Assembly: GCF_002240355.1 (NCBI RefSeq)
Contig: NZ_CP016353.1
Location: 1,166,501 to 1,230,500, forward strand
Source: Prauserella marina
GTDB taxonomy: Bacteria; Actinomycetota; Actinomycetes; Mycobacteriales; Pseudonocardiaceae
DNA length: 64,000 nt
Direction: 5' to 3'
The notes under the pieces are model-generated. The model was not told where the DNA came from. It saw only the letters and a program-made list of their open reading frames with translations, and did not search any database. A program made the translations under genes and the position numbers. Positions 50,491 to 58,093 of this stretch are shown one piece after another. The first letter of the stretch is position 1. The number at the start of each line of letters is the position of its first letter.

Positions 50491-51375
50491 GTGAATCAGC
50501 AGGATTGGCTTGCCGAACAGTTCGACAGCCATCGTCCCACGCTGCGGGCCGTTGCCTACCGGATGCTCGGTTCCCTGAGCGAGGCCGATGACGCTCTGCA
50601 AGAGGCGTGGCTGCGGGCGAGTGGTGCCGACACCAGCCGGGTGGAGCGACCGGTCGCGTGGCTGACCACGGTGGTGGGCAGGGTGTGTCTCAACATCCTG
50701 CGCGCACGTCGCTCCCGGAAGGAGGAGCCGCTCGACGCCCGGCTTCCCGACCCGGTCGTCAGCCGTGAAGACGACGACGATCCCGAGCACAGGGCGCTGC
50801 TCGCCGACGCGGTCGGGCTCGCTCTTCTCGTCGTCTTCGACACCCTCGCTCCCGCCGAGCGACTCGCGTTCGTCTTGCACGACATGTTCGCCGTGCCGTT
50901 CGACGACATCGGCCCCATGATCGACCGCACTCCCGCCGCCGCGCGGCAGCTCGCCAGCAGGGCCCGGCGAAGGGTTCGGGAACAGGCTCCCGTGCCCGAC
51001 GCCGACAGGGACAAGCAGCGCGACGTCGTCGACGCATTCTTCGCCGCGGCGAGGGAGGGCGACCTCGACGCACTCGTCGCCGTGCTCGCCCCCGACGTCG
51101 TGCTGCGCTCCGACGGAGGGGTGGCGCGGGCGCGGCACACGCTCGACATCGAGGGCGCGAGGTCGGTCGCCGGTCAGGCGGCGAGCTTCAGCGCGCTCGC
51201 CAGGTTCGTGCGCCCCGCGCTCATCAACGGCACGGCGGGTGCGGTCGTCATCGCCAAGGGCCGGCCGCTGGCCGTCATGGCGTTTACGGTCTCCGGAGGT
51301 GTGATCGCGACGGTCGAGGTCATCGCCGACCCCGAGCGGCTCGTGAATTTCGATCTCACCGGTTTCAGGGATTGA
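50491..51375 (+). CDS. ECF41-type sigma factor with SnoaL-like C-terminal domain
   Basis: With the GTG at 50491 (GAGAGGA at 50474-50480) the protein is 294 residues. Region 2 is RPTLRAVAYRMLGSLSEADDALQEAWLRA. Region 4 is APAERLAFVLHDMFAVPFDDIGPMI with TPAAARQLASRARRRV. An NTF2/SnoaL-like C-terminal domain (VVDAFFAAAREGDLDALVAVLAPDVVLRSDGG) is the hallmark of ECF41 (SigJ-like) factors and controls activity in cis. No usual CMD/oxidoreductase partner is seen; an alpha/beta hydrolase follows. Confidence 0.92.
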   Translation: MNQQDWLAEQFDSHRPTLRAVAYRMLGSLSEADDALQEAWLRASGADTSRVERPVAWLTTVVGRVCLNILRARRSRKEEPLDARLPDPVVSREDDDDPEHRALLADAVGLALLVVFDTLAPAERLAFVLHDMFAVPFDDIGPMIDRTPAAARQLASRARRRVREQAPVPDADRDKQRDVVDAFFAAAREGDLDALVAVLAPDVVLRSDGGVARARHTLDIEGARSVAGQAASFSALARFVRPALINGTAGAVVIAKGRPLAVMAFTVSGGVIATVEVIADPERLVNFDLTGFRD

Positions 51376-51531
51376 TGCGCTCTCTGTCTACATAGGACCT
51401 TCTGGTGCTCGCGGTGCACAGGGATCCGGTGGGAAACGTGTGCACCCCGTGGGTGGTCCGTGTTGCGGCTGCCTCCCGCATTTTCGACGATTCGGAAAGC
51501 AGGCGAAGGCGGCGCGCTCGCGGAGGGGACC

Positions 51532-52359
51532 ATGGCGTACTTCACGACACGTGACGGTGTGGAGATTTACTACAAGGACTGGGGGACCGGCAGTCCTGTC
51601 GTGTTCAGCCATGGCTGGCCGCTCAACGCCGACGCGTGGGACGACCAGCTCAAATGCGTCGCCGACAATGGATTTCGCGGCATCGCGCACGACCGGAGAG
51701 GACACGGCAGGTCGAGCCAGCCGTGGAACGGCTACGACTTCGACACGTTCGCCGACGATCTCAACGACCTGATCCTGCAACTCGACCTGCGAGACGTCAC
51801 CCTGGTCGCCCACTCGATGGGCGGAGGGGAGGTCAGCAGGTACGTCGGAAGGCACGGCACGGGCAGGGTCGGCAAGGTGGTGCTGCTCTCCGCGATCCCG
51901 CCCCTGATGCTCAAGACCGAGGGCAACCCCGAGGGTGTTCCAGCCGAGGTGTTCGAGGACCTCAAGAGTGGGATCCTGCGGGAACGGTCCCAGTTCTGGC
52001 AGGACACCTCCGAGGGATTCTTCGGCGCGAACCGGCCAGGCAACACCGTCACCAAGGGAAACAGGGACGCTTTCTGGTTCATGGCGATGCACGAAGGCAT
52101 CAAGGCCGGGGTGGCCTGCGTCGACGCCTTCGCGAGGACCGACTTCACCGAGGACCTGAAGAAGTTCGACATCCCGACCCTGATCGTGCACGGCGACGAC
52201 GACCAGATCGTGCCGATCGATGCCACCGCCCGAAAGGCGGTAGCGCTGATACCCGATGCGACGCTCAAGGTCTACGAAGGTGGCTCGCACGGGATTTCGC
52301 TGGTCCCTGGTGACAAGGAGCGGTTCAACAAGGACCTGCTGGATTTCCTCAACGCGTGA
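51532..52359 (+). CDS. Alpha/beta hydrolase (non-heme chloroperoxidase/arylesterase type)
   Basis: The 275-residue protein has oxyanion motif FSHGWPLNADAWDDQ, nucleophile Ser in LVAHSMGGGEVSRYVGRHG, acid in LIVHGDDDQIVPID and His in YEGGSHGISLVPGDKE. These match bacterial perhydrolases of the cofactor-free haloperoxidase group, whose true role is often esterase. CGGAGGGG precedes the ATG at 51532. It follows the ECF41 sigma gene and may be in its regulon. Confidence 0.92.
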   Translation: MAYFTTRDGVEIYYKDWGTGSPVVFSHGWPLNADAWDDQLKCVADNGFRGIAHDRRGHGRSSQPWNGYDFDTFADDLNDLILQLDLRDVTLVAHSMGGGEVSRYVGRHGTGRVGKVVLLSAIPPLMLKTEGNPEGVPAEVFEDLKSGILRERSQFWQDTSEGFFGANRPGNTVTKGNRDAFWFMAMHEGIKAGVACVDAFARTDFTEDLKKFDIPTLIVHGDDDQIVPIDATARKAVALIPDATLKVYEGGSHGISLVPGDKERFNKDLLDFLNA

Positions 52360-52396
52360 AACAGCGACGGGGTATTGACGCGAGGAGGCGTGAGAC

Positions 52397-53044
52397 ATGG
52401 TGTCGCGGCTGCCGGATCCGGGTGCTTCCCGAGGCAGGCCGATCAGGGCGGGCTCACCGCTCGTGATCGCCGTGATCAACACGGTCGCCGAACTCGTCGT
52501 CGACAACCAGCGGGTGTACTTGGCCAGGCTGGCCAAACGCGTTGCCGGTACCGAGAACGACGGCAGGGAGCGGCAACGGCTGTTGTTGCTGGCCGACTGG
52601 CGTTCCCGCCGTTACCCGTGTCGCTGGCTGGCGCATTCGCCGCTGGCTGGCTGGGCGGGCATGCTGTGGGCGATGGGCCCGTTGCGCTCGGCCGCCGATG
52701 CCGGGGAGCTCGGCTACACGTTGCGTTGTCTCGACAGGGCGATGTCCGACGACCCTGCGCCCGTGCACTGGAGTGGCGTCCATCCCGAGCTCATCGCGCA
52801 CGTGGTCAGAAGGGCGGCCGGGGTGGCCGAACGGGCCTCGCACCCGGAAGGTCACGTCACCGAATTCGCCATGGCCGAACTGGTCTCCGGCGAGTTCGCC
52901 GAGATAGCCCACCATGTTCCCGTTTCCAGCATGCGCGAGGACGCGCTCGACCTGGTCGAGCAACTGATCGCCGGATGCTTACCCGAGCCGGAGTTTCCCG
53001 TCGGCGACGCGGCGGAGGCGTGGCTGGGCCGCGGCTGGAGCTGA
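52397..53044 (+). CDS. Hypothetical protein
   Basis: The 215-residue protein has a GAGGAGG ribosome site. It is mostly helical and soluble, with conserved-looking patches LARLAKRVAG, RRYPCRWLAHSPLAGWAGMLWAMG and VTEFAMAELVSGEFAEIAHHVPV. I recognise no domain. It sits 37 bp after the hydrolase gene and is convergent with the Asp23 cluster. Confidence 0.65.
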   Translation: MVSRLPDPGASRGRPIRAGSPLVIAVINTVAELVVDNQRVYLARLAKRVAGTENDGRERQRLLLLADWRSRRYPCRWLAHSPLAGWAGMLWAMGPLRSAADAGELGYTLRCLDRAMSDDPAPVHWSGVHPELIAHVVRRAAGVAERASHPEGHVTEFAMAELVSGEFAEIAHHVPVSSMREDALDLVEQLIAGCLPEPEFPVGDAAEAWLGRGWS

Positions 53045-53058
53045 CCAGGCGGCGCGGG

Positions 53059-53661
53059 TCAGCGCACGCGCTGGCGTCGCGCTGCGCCCAGTTCCAGCCG
53101 TACGGCGGTCGGCAGCGTCCGCACCCCCAGCGCCTCGCGGGCCCTGGTGAGCACGCTGTCGTCGACGTCGGCCCACACTTGCCGCAGGTCGGTGCCTTCG
53201 CGAAGCCACAGGTGCAGCCGCAGCGCTGGATCTTCCCGGTCGCCGACGACGTGGACGCGGGCCCGGTCGACACCGTCGATCCTTTCGGCGTCCGCTTCGA
53301 TCGCGTGGGTGACGGCGCCGGACGTCACCGTGAGCGAGGTGCCCTCGCCTCGGTCGAGTTCGATGTTGGGATGGCGTTCGGGACTGAGTGAGCGCACGAA
53401 CCACCACAGTCCGAAACCGAGCAGCACGACGCCCACGACGATCACGAGCACCCTCAACACGGTCGGCTGTTGCCTGCCGAGCCAGTCGAGCGCGATCGGG
53501 TCGAGAACGGGCCGCTGAGCCCGGTACGTGCCGAACCAGCCGAGCCCGAGCGCGCTGACCCCCGCGCCCAGCAGCAGCGCGAGCACGCCGACGGTGAGGG
53601 TGAGCGCGCGTTCCGTGCGGTAGGAGCGGGCGACGGCTTTGGCTGATACGGATTTCGTCAT
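53059..53661 (-). CDS. AmaP/DUF6286-like membrane anchor protein
   Basis: The 200-residue protein has two TM helices: LTLTVGVLALLLGAGVSALGL and VLRVLVIVVGVVLLGFGLWWFV. A cytoplasmic-type C-terminal domain of about 110 residues follows, with LDRGEGTSLTVTSGAVTHAIEADAE and beta-strands. This matches the alkaline-shock membrane anchor of Asp23 operons. Its ATG overlaps the stop of the related 178-residue gene (ATGA). It ends the minus-strand Asp23 operon. Confidence 0.8.
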   Translation of the reverse strand: MTKSVSAKAVARSYRTERALTLTVGVLALLLGAGVSALGLGWFGTYRAQRPVLDPIALDWLGRQQPTVLRVLVIVVGVVLLGFGLWWFVRSLSPERHPNIELDRGEGTSLTVTSGAVTHAIEADAERIDGVDRARVHVVGDREDPALRLHLWLREGTDLRQVWADVDDSVLTRAREALGVRTLPTAVRLELGAARRQRVR

Positions 53662-54194
53662 CGGCGGTCCTTCGGTGAATCGACGACGACCGACAGTTTC
53701 GGCTGCCTCGCCAGCGGCAGATCGCCCAGCAGCGTCGCGACCGAGTCGAGCAGTTCAGGGCGCAGTTCCCGCTCGGAGGTGAACGTGCTGACCGCCCTGA
53801 CCCTGACCTTGCGGGCGGTGGCCGTCACCGAGGCCGCCGTGACGTTGTCGTGTGCCCTGACGTGCTGGCCGACGACCCTCGCCAGCGAACGTGGAGACGT
53901 CGTCACGGTCACCTCGTCGGCGGGATCGGCGAAAGCCACATCGCGTCGCCTTGCCAGTCCGGCGACAACGAGCAGAACGACGCCGGCGACGCCGATGAGA
54001 GCGGCGGTGATCCTCACCGCCGCGGAGTTCCAGCTCACGGTGGCCAGTGTCTCCTTCCACTCCGGCCACGGCAGGACGAGCGGCACGGCTGAGGGCCGCC
54101 ACCACTGCCAGCCGACCTCCAGCGCCAGCAGGGCGCCCGCGCCCGCGACCGCGAGCCCCAGCAGTGCGGACAGGAGTCGGACGAGAACTCGCAC
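53658..54194 (-). CDS. AmaP/DUF6286-like membrane anchor protein (second copy)
   Basis: With the GTG at 54194 (AGGAGA upstream) the protein is 178 residues. It has the same plan as the neighbouring 200-residue protein: two TM helices (LVRLLSALLGLAVAGAGALLALEV and ITAALIGVAGVVLLVVAGL), then a beta-rich C-terminal domain (VTVTTSPRSLARVVGQHVRAH). The two are diverged paralogues. Role: anchoring Asp23-type proteins to the membrane, inferred. Confidence 0.78.
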   Translation of the reverse strand: MRVLVRLLSALLGLAVAGAGALLALEVGWQWWRPSAVPLVLPWPEWKETLATVSWNSAAVRITAALIGVAGVVLLVVAGLARRRDVAFADPADEVTVTTSPRSLARVVGQHVRAHDNVTAASVTATARKVRVRAVSTFTSERELRPELLDSVATLLGDLPLARQPKLSVVVDSPKDRR

Positions 54195-54213
54195 AGCTTC
54201 TCCTGAAACGTTG

Positions 54214-54591
54214 TCAGTGCACCCGGGAGTGCGCCTCGGGTACCAGGGCGGACACGGTGACATTCACCCCGCGCACCCGGTAGGAGGTCACCCGCCGCAC
54301 CTCGTCGGTCACCGCGGCGCGGACGGCGTCGACCACCGACCGAACCTCGGCCGGATAGTGCAGTGCCAGATCGATCGTCAGGTCGACGTCGCTGCCGCTC
54401 CCGCTCACCTTCACGCTGGCGCCGCGGTGCCCCACGCCGACACCGGCGATCCGGCGTTCCACCGGCGCGGTGCCTTCGATCTGATCGGCGACCCGCTCGG
54501 CGATCTTCCTGACGACAGAGGGCGCGATCTGCAACGTGCCACGCTCGGCGGGATCGGTGTCCGCCCTGGACGGCCGTTCCGGCGCCGTCAT
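54214..54591 (-). CDS. Asp23/Gls24 family envelope stress protein
   Basis: With the ATG at 54591 (AGGGA nine bases upstream) the protein is 125 residues. TLQIAPSVVRKIAERVADQIEG, DVDLTIDLALHYPAEVRSVVDAVRAAV and RRVTSYRVRGVNVTVSALV match the Asp23 fold. A GTG at 54597 overlaps the preceding stop and is the alternative. Third Asp23-type member of the cluster. Confidence 0.85.
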   Translation of the reverse strand: MTAPERPSRADTDPAERGTLQIAPSVVRKIAERVADQIEGTAPVERRIAGVGVGHRGASVKVSGSGSDVDLTIDLALHYPAEVRSVVDAVRAAVTDEVRRVTSYRVRGVNVTVSALVPEAHSRVH

Positions 54592-54593
54592 GG

Positions 54594-54770
54594 TCACTTG
54601 TCCCTGCCCTTGCCGAACATGTCGGAGAGATCGAGCTCGCCGTCGAGCACCCTGCCGACGACAAGTCCGATGACGCCTACGGCGAGCGTGATGAGGAACG
54701 CCGTGAAGCTTTGGGTGGCCGCCAGACCAAGCACGAGACCCGCGAGTAGACCGGTCTGGGTTGCGTTCAT
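54594..54770 (-). CDS. DUF2273-like small membrane protein
   Basis: The 58-residue protein, MNATQTGLLAGLVLGLAATQ onward, has two closely spaced TM helices forming a hairpin and a charged tail (DLSDMFGKGRDK). GAGGAG precedes the ATG. Such short membrane proteins are regular members of asp23 operons (DUF2273). Its stop is 2 bp from the next ATG. Confidence 0.82.
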   Translation of the reverse strand: MNATQTGLLAGLVLGLAATQSFTAFLITLAVGVIGLVVGRVLDGELDLSDMFGKGRDK

Positions 54771-54794
54771 CGTTGTGGCTCCTCGTGTGTGAGA

Positions 54795-55070
54795 TCAGCG
54801 CACGCGGGGTGGTCGTCTTCTCTTCCGCCACCACCGCGCGACTCGTACTGCCGCACCGGTGACTCCCGTCGGACGGGAGGTGAACACTACCGGCGCCTCG
54901 AACCTGTCCCGCTCGGACGGTGCCGCGGTGGTTTCCTCGCGAAACCTGGCGATGCCTGCGACGAACTCATCGGGATCGCCGCCGACGTCCGGATGGTTTT
55001 CCTTGACGTAGCGGCGGAACTCCGCGCGTCGCGCGCGAAGTTCCGCCACCTGATCCGGGTCGGCTGTCAC
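54795..55070 (-). CDS. Small protein with J-domain-like HPD motif
   Basis: The 91-residue protein starts at a GTG. RARRAEFRRYVKENHPDVGGDPDEFVAGIARFREE is reminiscent of the HPD loop and flanking helices of DnaJ proteins, but it is far shorter than a full J-domain. The C-terminus is very basic (ARWWRKRRRPPRVR), suggesting membrane or nucleic-acid contact. It lies within the Asp23 operon. Function unknown. Confidence 0.65.
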   Translation of the reverse strand: MTADPDQVAELRARRAEFRRYVKENHPDVGGDPDEFVAGIARFREETTAAPSERDRFEAPVVFTSRPTGVTGAAVRVARWWRKRRRPPRVR

Positions 55071-55125
55071 CGTCGTAGTTCTCCCGCTTCACTGTCCGCA
55101 AAGGACCAGGTCGTGGCCACACGGC

Positions 55126-55422
55126 CTAGCCGGGTTCGGCAGGCCGCACGTCGGCGATCGTGACGTCGACCCGCACATCGCCCGCGATGTCGCGGACCAG
55201 CTCGCGCAATTGATCCGCCACGGCGGGAAACGGCTCACCGAGCCGCAGTACCACCCCGATGCCGACGGGTTCACCTTCGCCGGTCACCCTGACACCGACG
55301 ACCTTCCTGCGCGGCAGGTAGGTCGCCAGCCCCCCGTGCTCGCCACCGTCGAGACTCACCACCGAAGGGTGAGTGCCGAGTGCTTCGGCGATGGCGTCGG
55401 CGAGTCGAGCGAGTGAGTTCAT
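55126..55422 (-). CDS. Hypothetical Asp23-like small protein
   Basis: The 98-residue protein has the strand-helix pattern of the Asp23 fold without its N-terminal part: RKVVGVRVTGEGEPVGIGVVLRLGEPFPAVADQLRELVRDIAGDVRVDVTIADV. It starts 3 bp after the stop of the larger Asp23 gene. I infer a degenerate or specialised Asp23 relative. Confidence 0.65.
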   Translation of the reverse strand: MNSLARLADAIAEALGTHPSVVSLDGGEHGGLATYLPRRKVVGVRVTGEGEPVGIGVVLRLGEPFPAVADQLRELVRDIAGDVRVDVTIADVRPAEPG

Positions 55423-55425
55423 GCC

Positions 55426-55890
55426 TTACTCCACGCGGGAGCTGTTCTCCTGGTAGTCATCGTCCTCGGGAAGGTGGATGTCGTTGACGGCGATGTTCAC
55501 CTCGATGACATCCAACCCGGTGATCTGCTCGACGGTGGAAATCACGTTGCGGCGGACCGCCTTGGCGACGTCCACGATACGAGCGCCGTATTCGACGACG
55601 ATGTCGAGGTCGACAGCGGCCTGCTTCTCGCCGACCTCGACCGACACCCCGGACGTGGTCACGGTGCCCGATCCGGGAATCCGTTCCCTGATCGCGCCGA
55701 AAGCCCTGGACACACCGCCACCGAGCGCGTGCACGCCGGATACCTCGCGGGCCGAGATGCCCGCGACCTTCTGTACCACCGCGGAGGAGATCGTGGTCTT
55801 GCCGACGCTGCCCTCCTCGTTCAGCGCGGCGGCCGCCTCGTTTCTGGGAGCCGGAGTGTTGTCGGGTTTGGTCGTGCTGTTCTGTGCCAT
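55426..55890 (-). CDS. Asp23/Gls24 family envelope stress response protein
   Basis: The 154-residue protein has the full Asp23 core: TTISSAVVQKVAGISAREVSGVHAL, GVSVEVGEKQAAVDLDIVVEYG, VDVAKAVRRNVISTVEQITGLDV and VNIAVNDIHLP. GAAGGAG precedes the ATG. It is about 60% similar along its core to the next gene upstream, a clear tandem paralogue. Role in envelope stress is a family inference. Confidence 0.92.
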   Translation of the reverse strand: MAQNSTTKPDNTPAPRNEAAAALNEEGSVGKTTISSAVVQKVAGISAREVSGVHALGGGVSRAFGAIRERIPGSGTVTTSGVSVEVGEKQAAVDLDIVVEYGARIVDVAKAVRRNVISTVEQITGLDVIEVNIAVNDIHLPEDDDYQENSSRVE

Positions 55891-55940
55891 GAAGCCGCTC
55901 CTTCTCGTGTTGTCGGTGGCCGCCCGTCCGCGTGTGACGG

Positions 55941-56405
55941 TCAGGCGACGCGGCTGGTCGTCTCCTGCTCGCCGTCGTCGGCGAGGTGAATGTCCTCGAC
56001 GGCGATGTTGACCTCGACGACCTCAAGGCCGGTCATCTGCTCGATGGCGGTGATGATGTTGGCCCGCACGGTGCGGGCCAGCGCGGGAATGGGCGTCCCG
56101 TACTCGACGACCACCCTGAGGTCGACAGCGGCCTGCTTGTCGCCGACCTCGACCGAAACGCCCTGTGCGGCGCTGGAACCGCCGCCGGGAACCCGTTCCC
56201 GCAACGCGCCGAAGGCGCGTGCGGCCCCGCTGCCGAGTGCGTGCACTCCCGGCACCTCACGAGCTGCGAGCCCCGCGATCTGACGTACCACGGTACTGGC
56301 GATCGTGGTGGTTCCCTGACTCGTCAACAGCACGCTGGTGCCCGGTTCGTGGGCTTCTCCTGCCGTGCGGTCCGCGCCGGCCTTCGCGGGTGTGCTGCTG
56401 GTCAT
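55941..56405 (-). CDS. Asp23/Gls24 family envelope stress response protein (paralogue)
   Basis: With the ATG at 56405 (GAGGAG upstream) the protein is 154 residues. TTTIASTVVRQIAGLAAREVPGVHAL, GVSVEVGDKQAAVDLRVVVEYG and NIITAIEQMTGLEVVEVNIAVEDIHL repeat those of the downstream gene almost strand for strand. It is the first gene of the Asp23 operon. A 288-bp gap without a gene separates it from the anti-sigma gene and holds its promoter. Confidence 0.92.
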   Translation of the reverse strand: MTSSTPAKAGADRTAGEAHEPGTSVLLTSQGTTTIASTVVRQIAGLAAREVPGVHALGSGAARAFGALRERVPGGGSSAAQGVSVEVGDKQAAVDLRVVVEYGTPIPALARTVRANIITAIEQMTGLEVVEVNIAVEDIHLADDGEQETTSRVA

Positions 56406-56693
56406 CGTGCTGGCTCTCCTCATCCGCAGTTGCTGTAATTGTGGTTTTCGCTCTTGTTCTTTCGCTGCCGTGGCACAGCGCCACGGCCGGTTCCCGTTTT
56501 CTCTTGTGCCGGCCACCGCGATGGTGCCTGTGGGAACCGCGTGTACCCGCGACACTAGCGGTGCGAGCCCCGCTTTCCGCTGAAGCGCGACCGCGTGCTC
56601 GCTCACCTCCAGCATGCCGGGTTTCGCGGTGGCTGATTCGATCATGCTCCCGTGCCGCCGTCGCTCGCCACGAACCGGTCTCGCCGACCACCA

Positions 56694-57455
56694 TCAACTC
56701 CGCAACGCCATCTGCATGATCGGATCGCTGGTCGGCTGGGGCGAGCCACCGGAGGGCTCCGCCGTCAGCCCGAGCGCCGTGGTGTCCTCCGGCAGATCTC
56801 CGACGACGGGTTGCGCCGCTCCGGCATCCGTCCCGGCGAGTACACCGAGCGAGTGTGCGCCGGAAGGGCCCATCGCCCACAACTGGTACACGCGGTCTTC
56901 CGGCACGGTCGGCAGCCGTTCGCCGAGGAAGACCGCCTTGCCGAGTTCCGCCGACACGACGACGGTCGCCGCCGTCCCGTCTCCCGCGCTGTGCAGCACA
57001 CGGACATCGCTCGCATGCAGTACAGCGGCCATGTCGGCCCCTCGGGTTCCGGCCTGTTCGATGCGCTGCTCCGCCTGCCGCAGTTCGTTGTGCTGGCGCA
57101 GCGCGATGCCTCCGAAGACCGCGGCGAGCGCGATGCCGACGACAGCGGCGGCGACGGCCGCCTTCGTCGCCCATCCTCGCCACCGTGAGGCGGCGCGGCC
57201 GGACACCCTCGGCTGCTCCTCGGACGGTGGTTCCTGACGAGTGTGGGCGACGTCGTAGAGCACCCGTGCTCGCAGTTGCTCGGGTGGCTCGGCGGAGACG
57301 GCGGCGCCGAGCTTCGCCGCGGTCGCGCGCAATTCCTCGACCTCGCTCGCACATTCGTCGCAGTCCGCGAGATGGTGCTCGAACTCGGCGCGTTCCCGCC
57401 CGGTGAGCGCGTTGACGGCGTAGGCGCCGGTGAGGGTGGGGAAGTCGTGGTTCAT
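56694..57455 (-). CDS. rskA: Anti-sigma factor RskA-like
   Basis: The 253-residue protein has an N-terminal anti-sigma domain with H28-x3-C32-x2-C35 (HHLADCDEC), one TM helix (about 94-118, ATKAAVAAAVVGIALAAVFGG) and an extracytoplasmic RskA domain (LHSAGDGTAATVVVSAELGKAVFLGERLP, VYQLWAMGPSGAHSLGVLAG). Its ATG overlaps the sigma-factor stop (ATGA), so they are coupled. It should hold SigK at the membrane until proteolysis releases it, as established for mycobacterial RskA. Confidence 0.93.
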   Translation of the reverse strand: MNHDFPTLTGAYAVNALTGRERAEFEHHLADCDECASEVEELRATAAKLGAAVSAEPPEQLRARVLYDVAHTRQEPPSEEQPRVSGRAASRWRGWATKAAVAAAVVGIALAAVFGGIALRQHNELRQAEQRIEQAGTRGADMAAVLHASDVRVLHSAGDGTAATVVVSAELGKAVFLGERLPTVPEDRVYQLWAMGPSGAHSLGVLAGTDAGAAQPVVGDLPEDTTALGLTAEPSGGSPQPTSDPIMQMALRS

Positions 57456-58042
57456 GAGCCCACCCGCAAGCAGTCGCGAAGCCGGATCAGGCCGTCCCGC
57501 AGCCGGGTCTTCACCGTGGAAGGCGGGGAATCGAGCAGCGAAGCGGCCTCGCGGTAGGTGTATCCGCGGTAGTAGGTCAGCAGCACCGATTCGCGCTGAA
57601 GGTCGGTCAGCGTCGCCAGACAGCGCCGTACCTGCCGCTGCTCGAACCTCGCCAGCACCGATTCGCTGACCTCGTCGAACGAGCGCTCCGCCGAGCGGGA
57701 ACCCGCTTTCGTCTCCCGCTCGGTCGCCGACTGTTCGGATCTGACTCTGTCGACGGCTCGCCGGTGTGCGAGCGTGAGCACCCAGGTCATCGCACTTCCC
57801 TTGTCCGGCCGGTAATGCGTTGCCGTCCGCCACACCTGAACCAGGATCTCCTGGGTGACCTCTTCCGATTGGGCGGCATTGCGCACGATCCGCTGCACGA
57901 GGCCGAACACCGGCCTCGCGATGAGGTCGTAGAGCTGTTCGAACGCACGCTCGTCACCCCTGCCGACCTCGACGAGCAGAGCCTGAGGGTCGGAAGGTGG
58001 CTGACCTTGCGCCGTACCGGCGACGGGAGCCTCATCAGCCAC
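57452..58042 (-). CDS. sigK: ECF sigma factor SigK-like
   Basis: The 196-residue protein has region 2 (DERAFEQLYDLIARPVFGLVQRI, EVTQEILVQVWRTA) and region 4 (LTDLQRESVLLTYYRGYTYREAA, SPPSTVKTRLRDGLIRLRD). With RskA and the neighbouring cyclopropane synthase, DUF1365 and amine oxidase genes it reproduces the gene set of the mycobacterial sigK locus (Rv0444c-Rv0449c). It probably controls the lipid genes upstream. Confidence 0.92.
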   Translation of the reverse strand: MADEAPVAGTAQGQPPSDPQALLVEVGRGDERAFEQLYDLIARPVFGLVQRIVRNAAQSEEVTQEILVQVWRTATHYRPDKGSAMTWVLTLAHRRAVDRVRSEQSATERETKAGSRSAERSFDEVSESVLARFEQRQVRRCLATLTDLQRESVLLTYYRGYTYREAASLLDSPPSTVKTRLRDGLIRLRDCLRVGS

Positions 58043-58093
58043 CAGTGATCATCTCCTCGGTGCGGGGGTGCGCCTGCACCGCCGCTGCATTGT

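Noticed and set aside
56406-56693. Possible coding extension of the first Asp23 gene
   Set aside because: The in-frame upstream residues lack family similarity, and the ATG at 56405 has a strong GAGGAG site.
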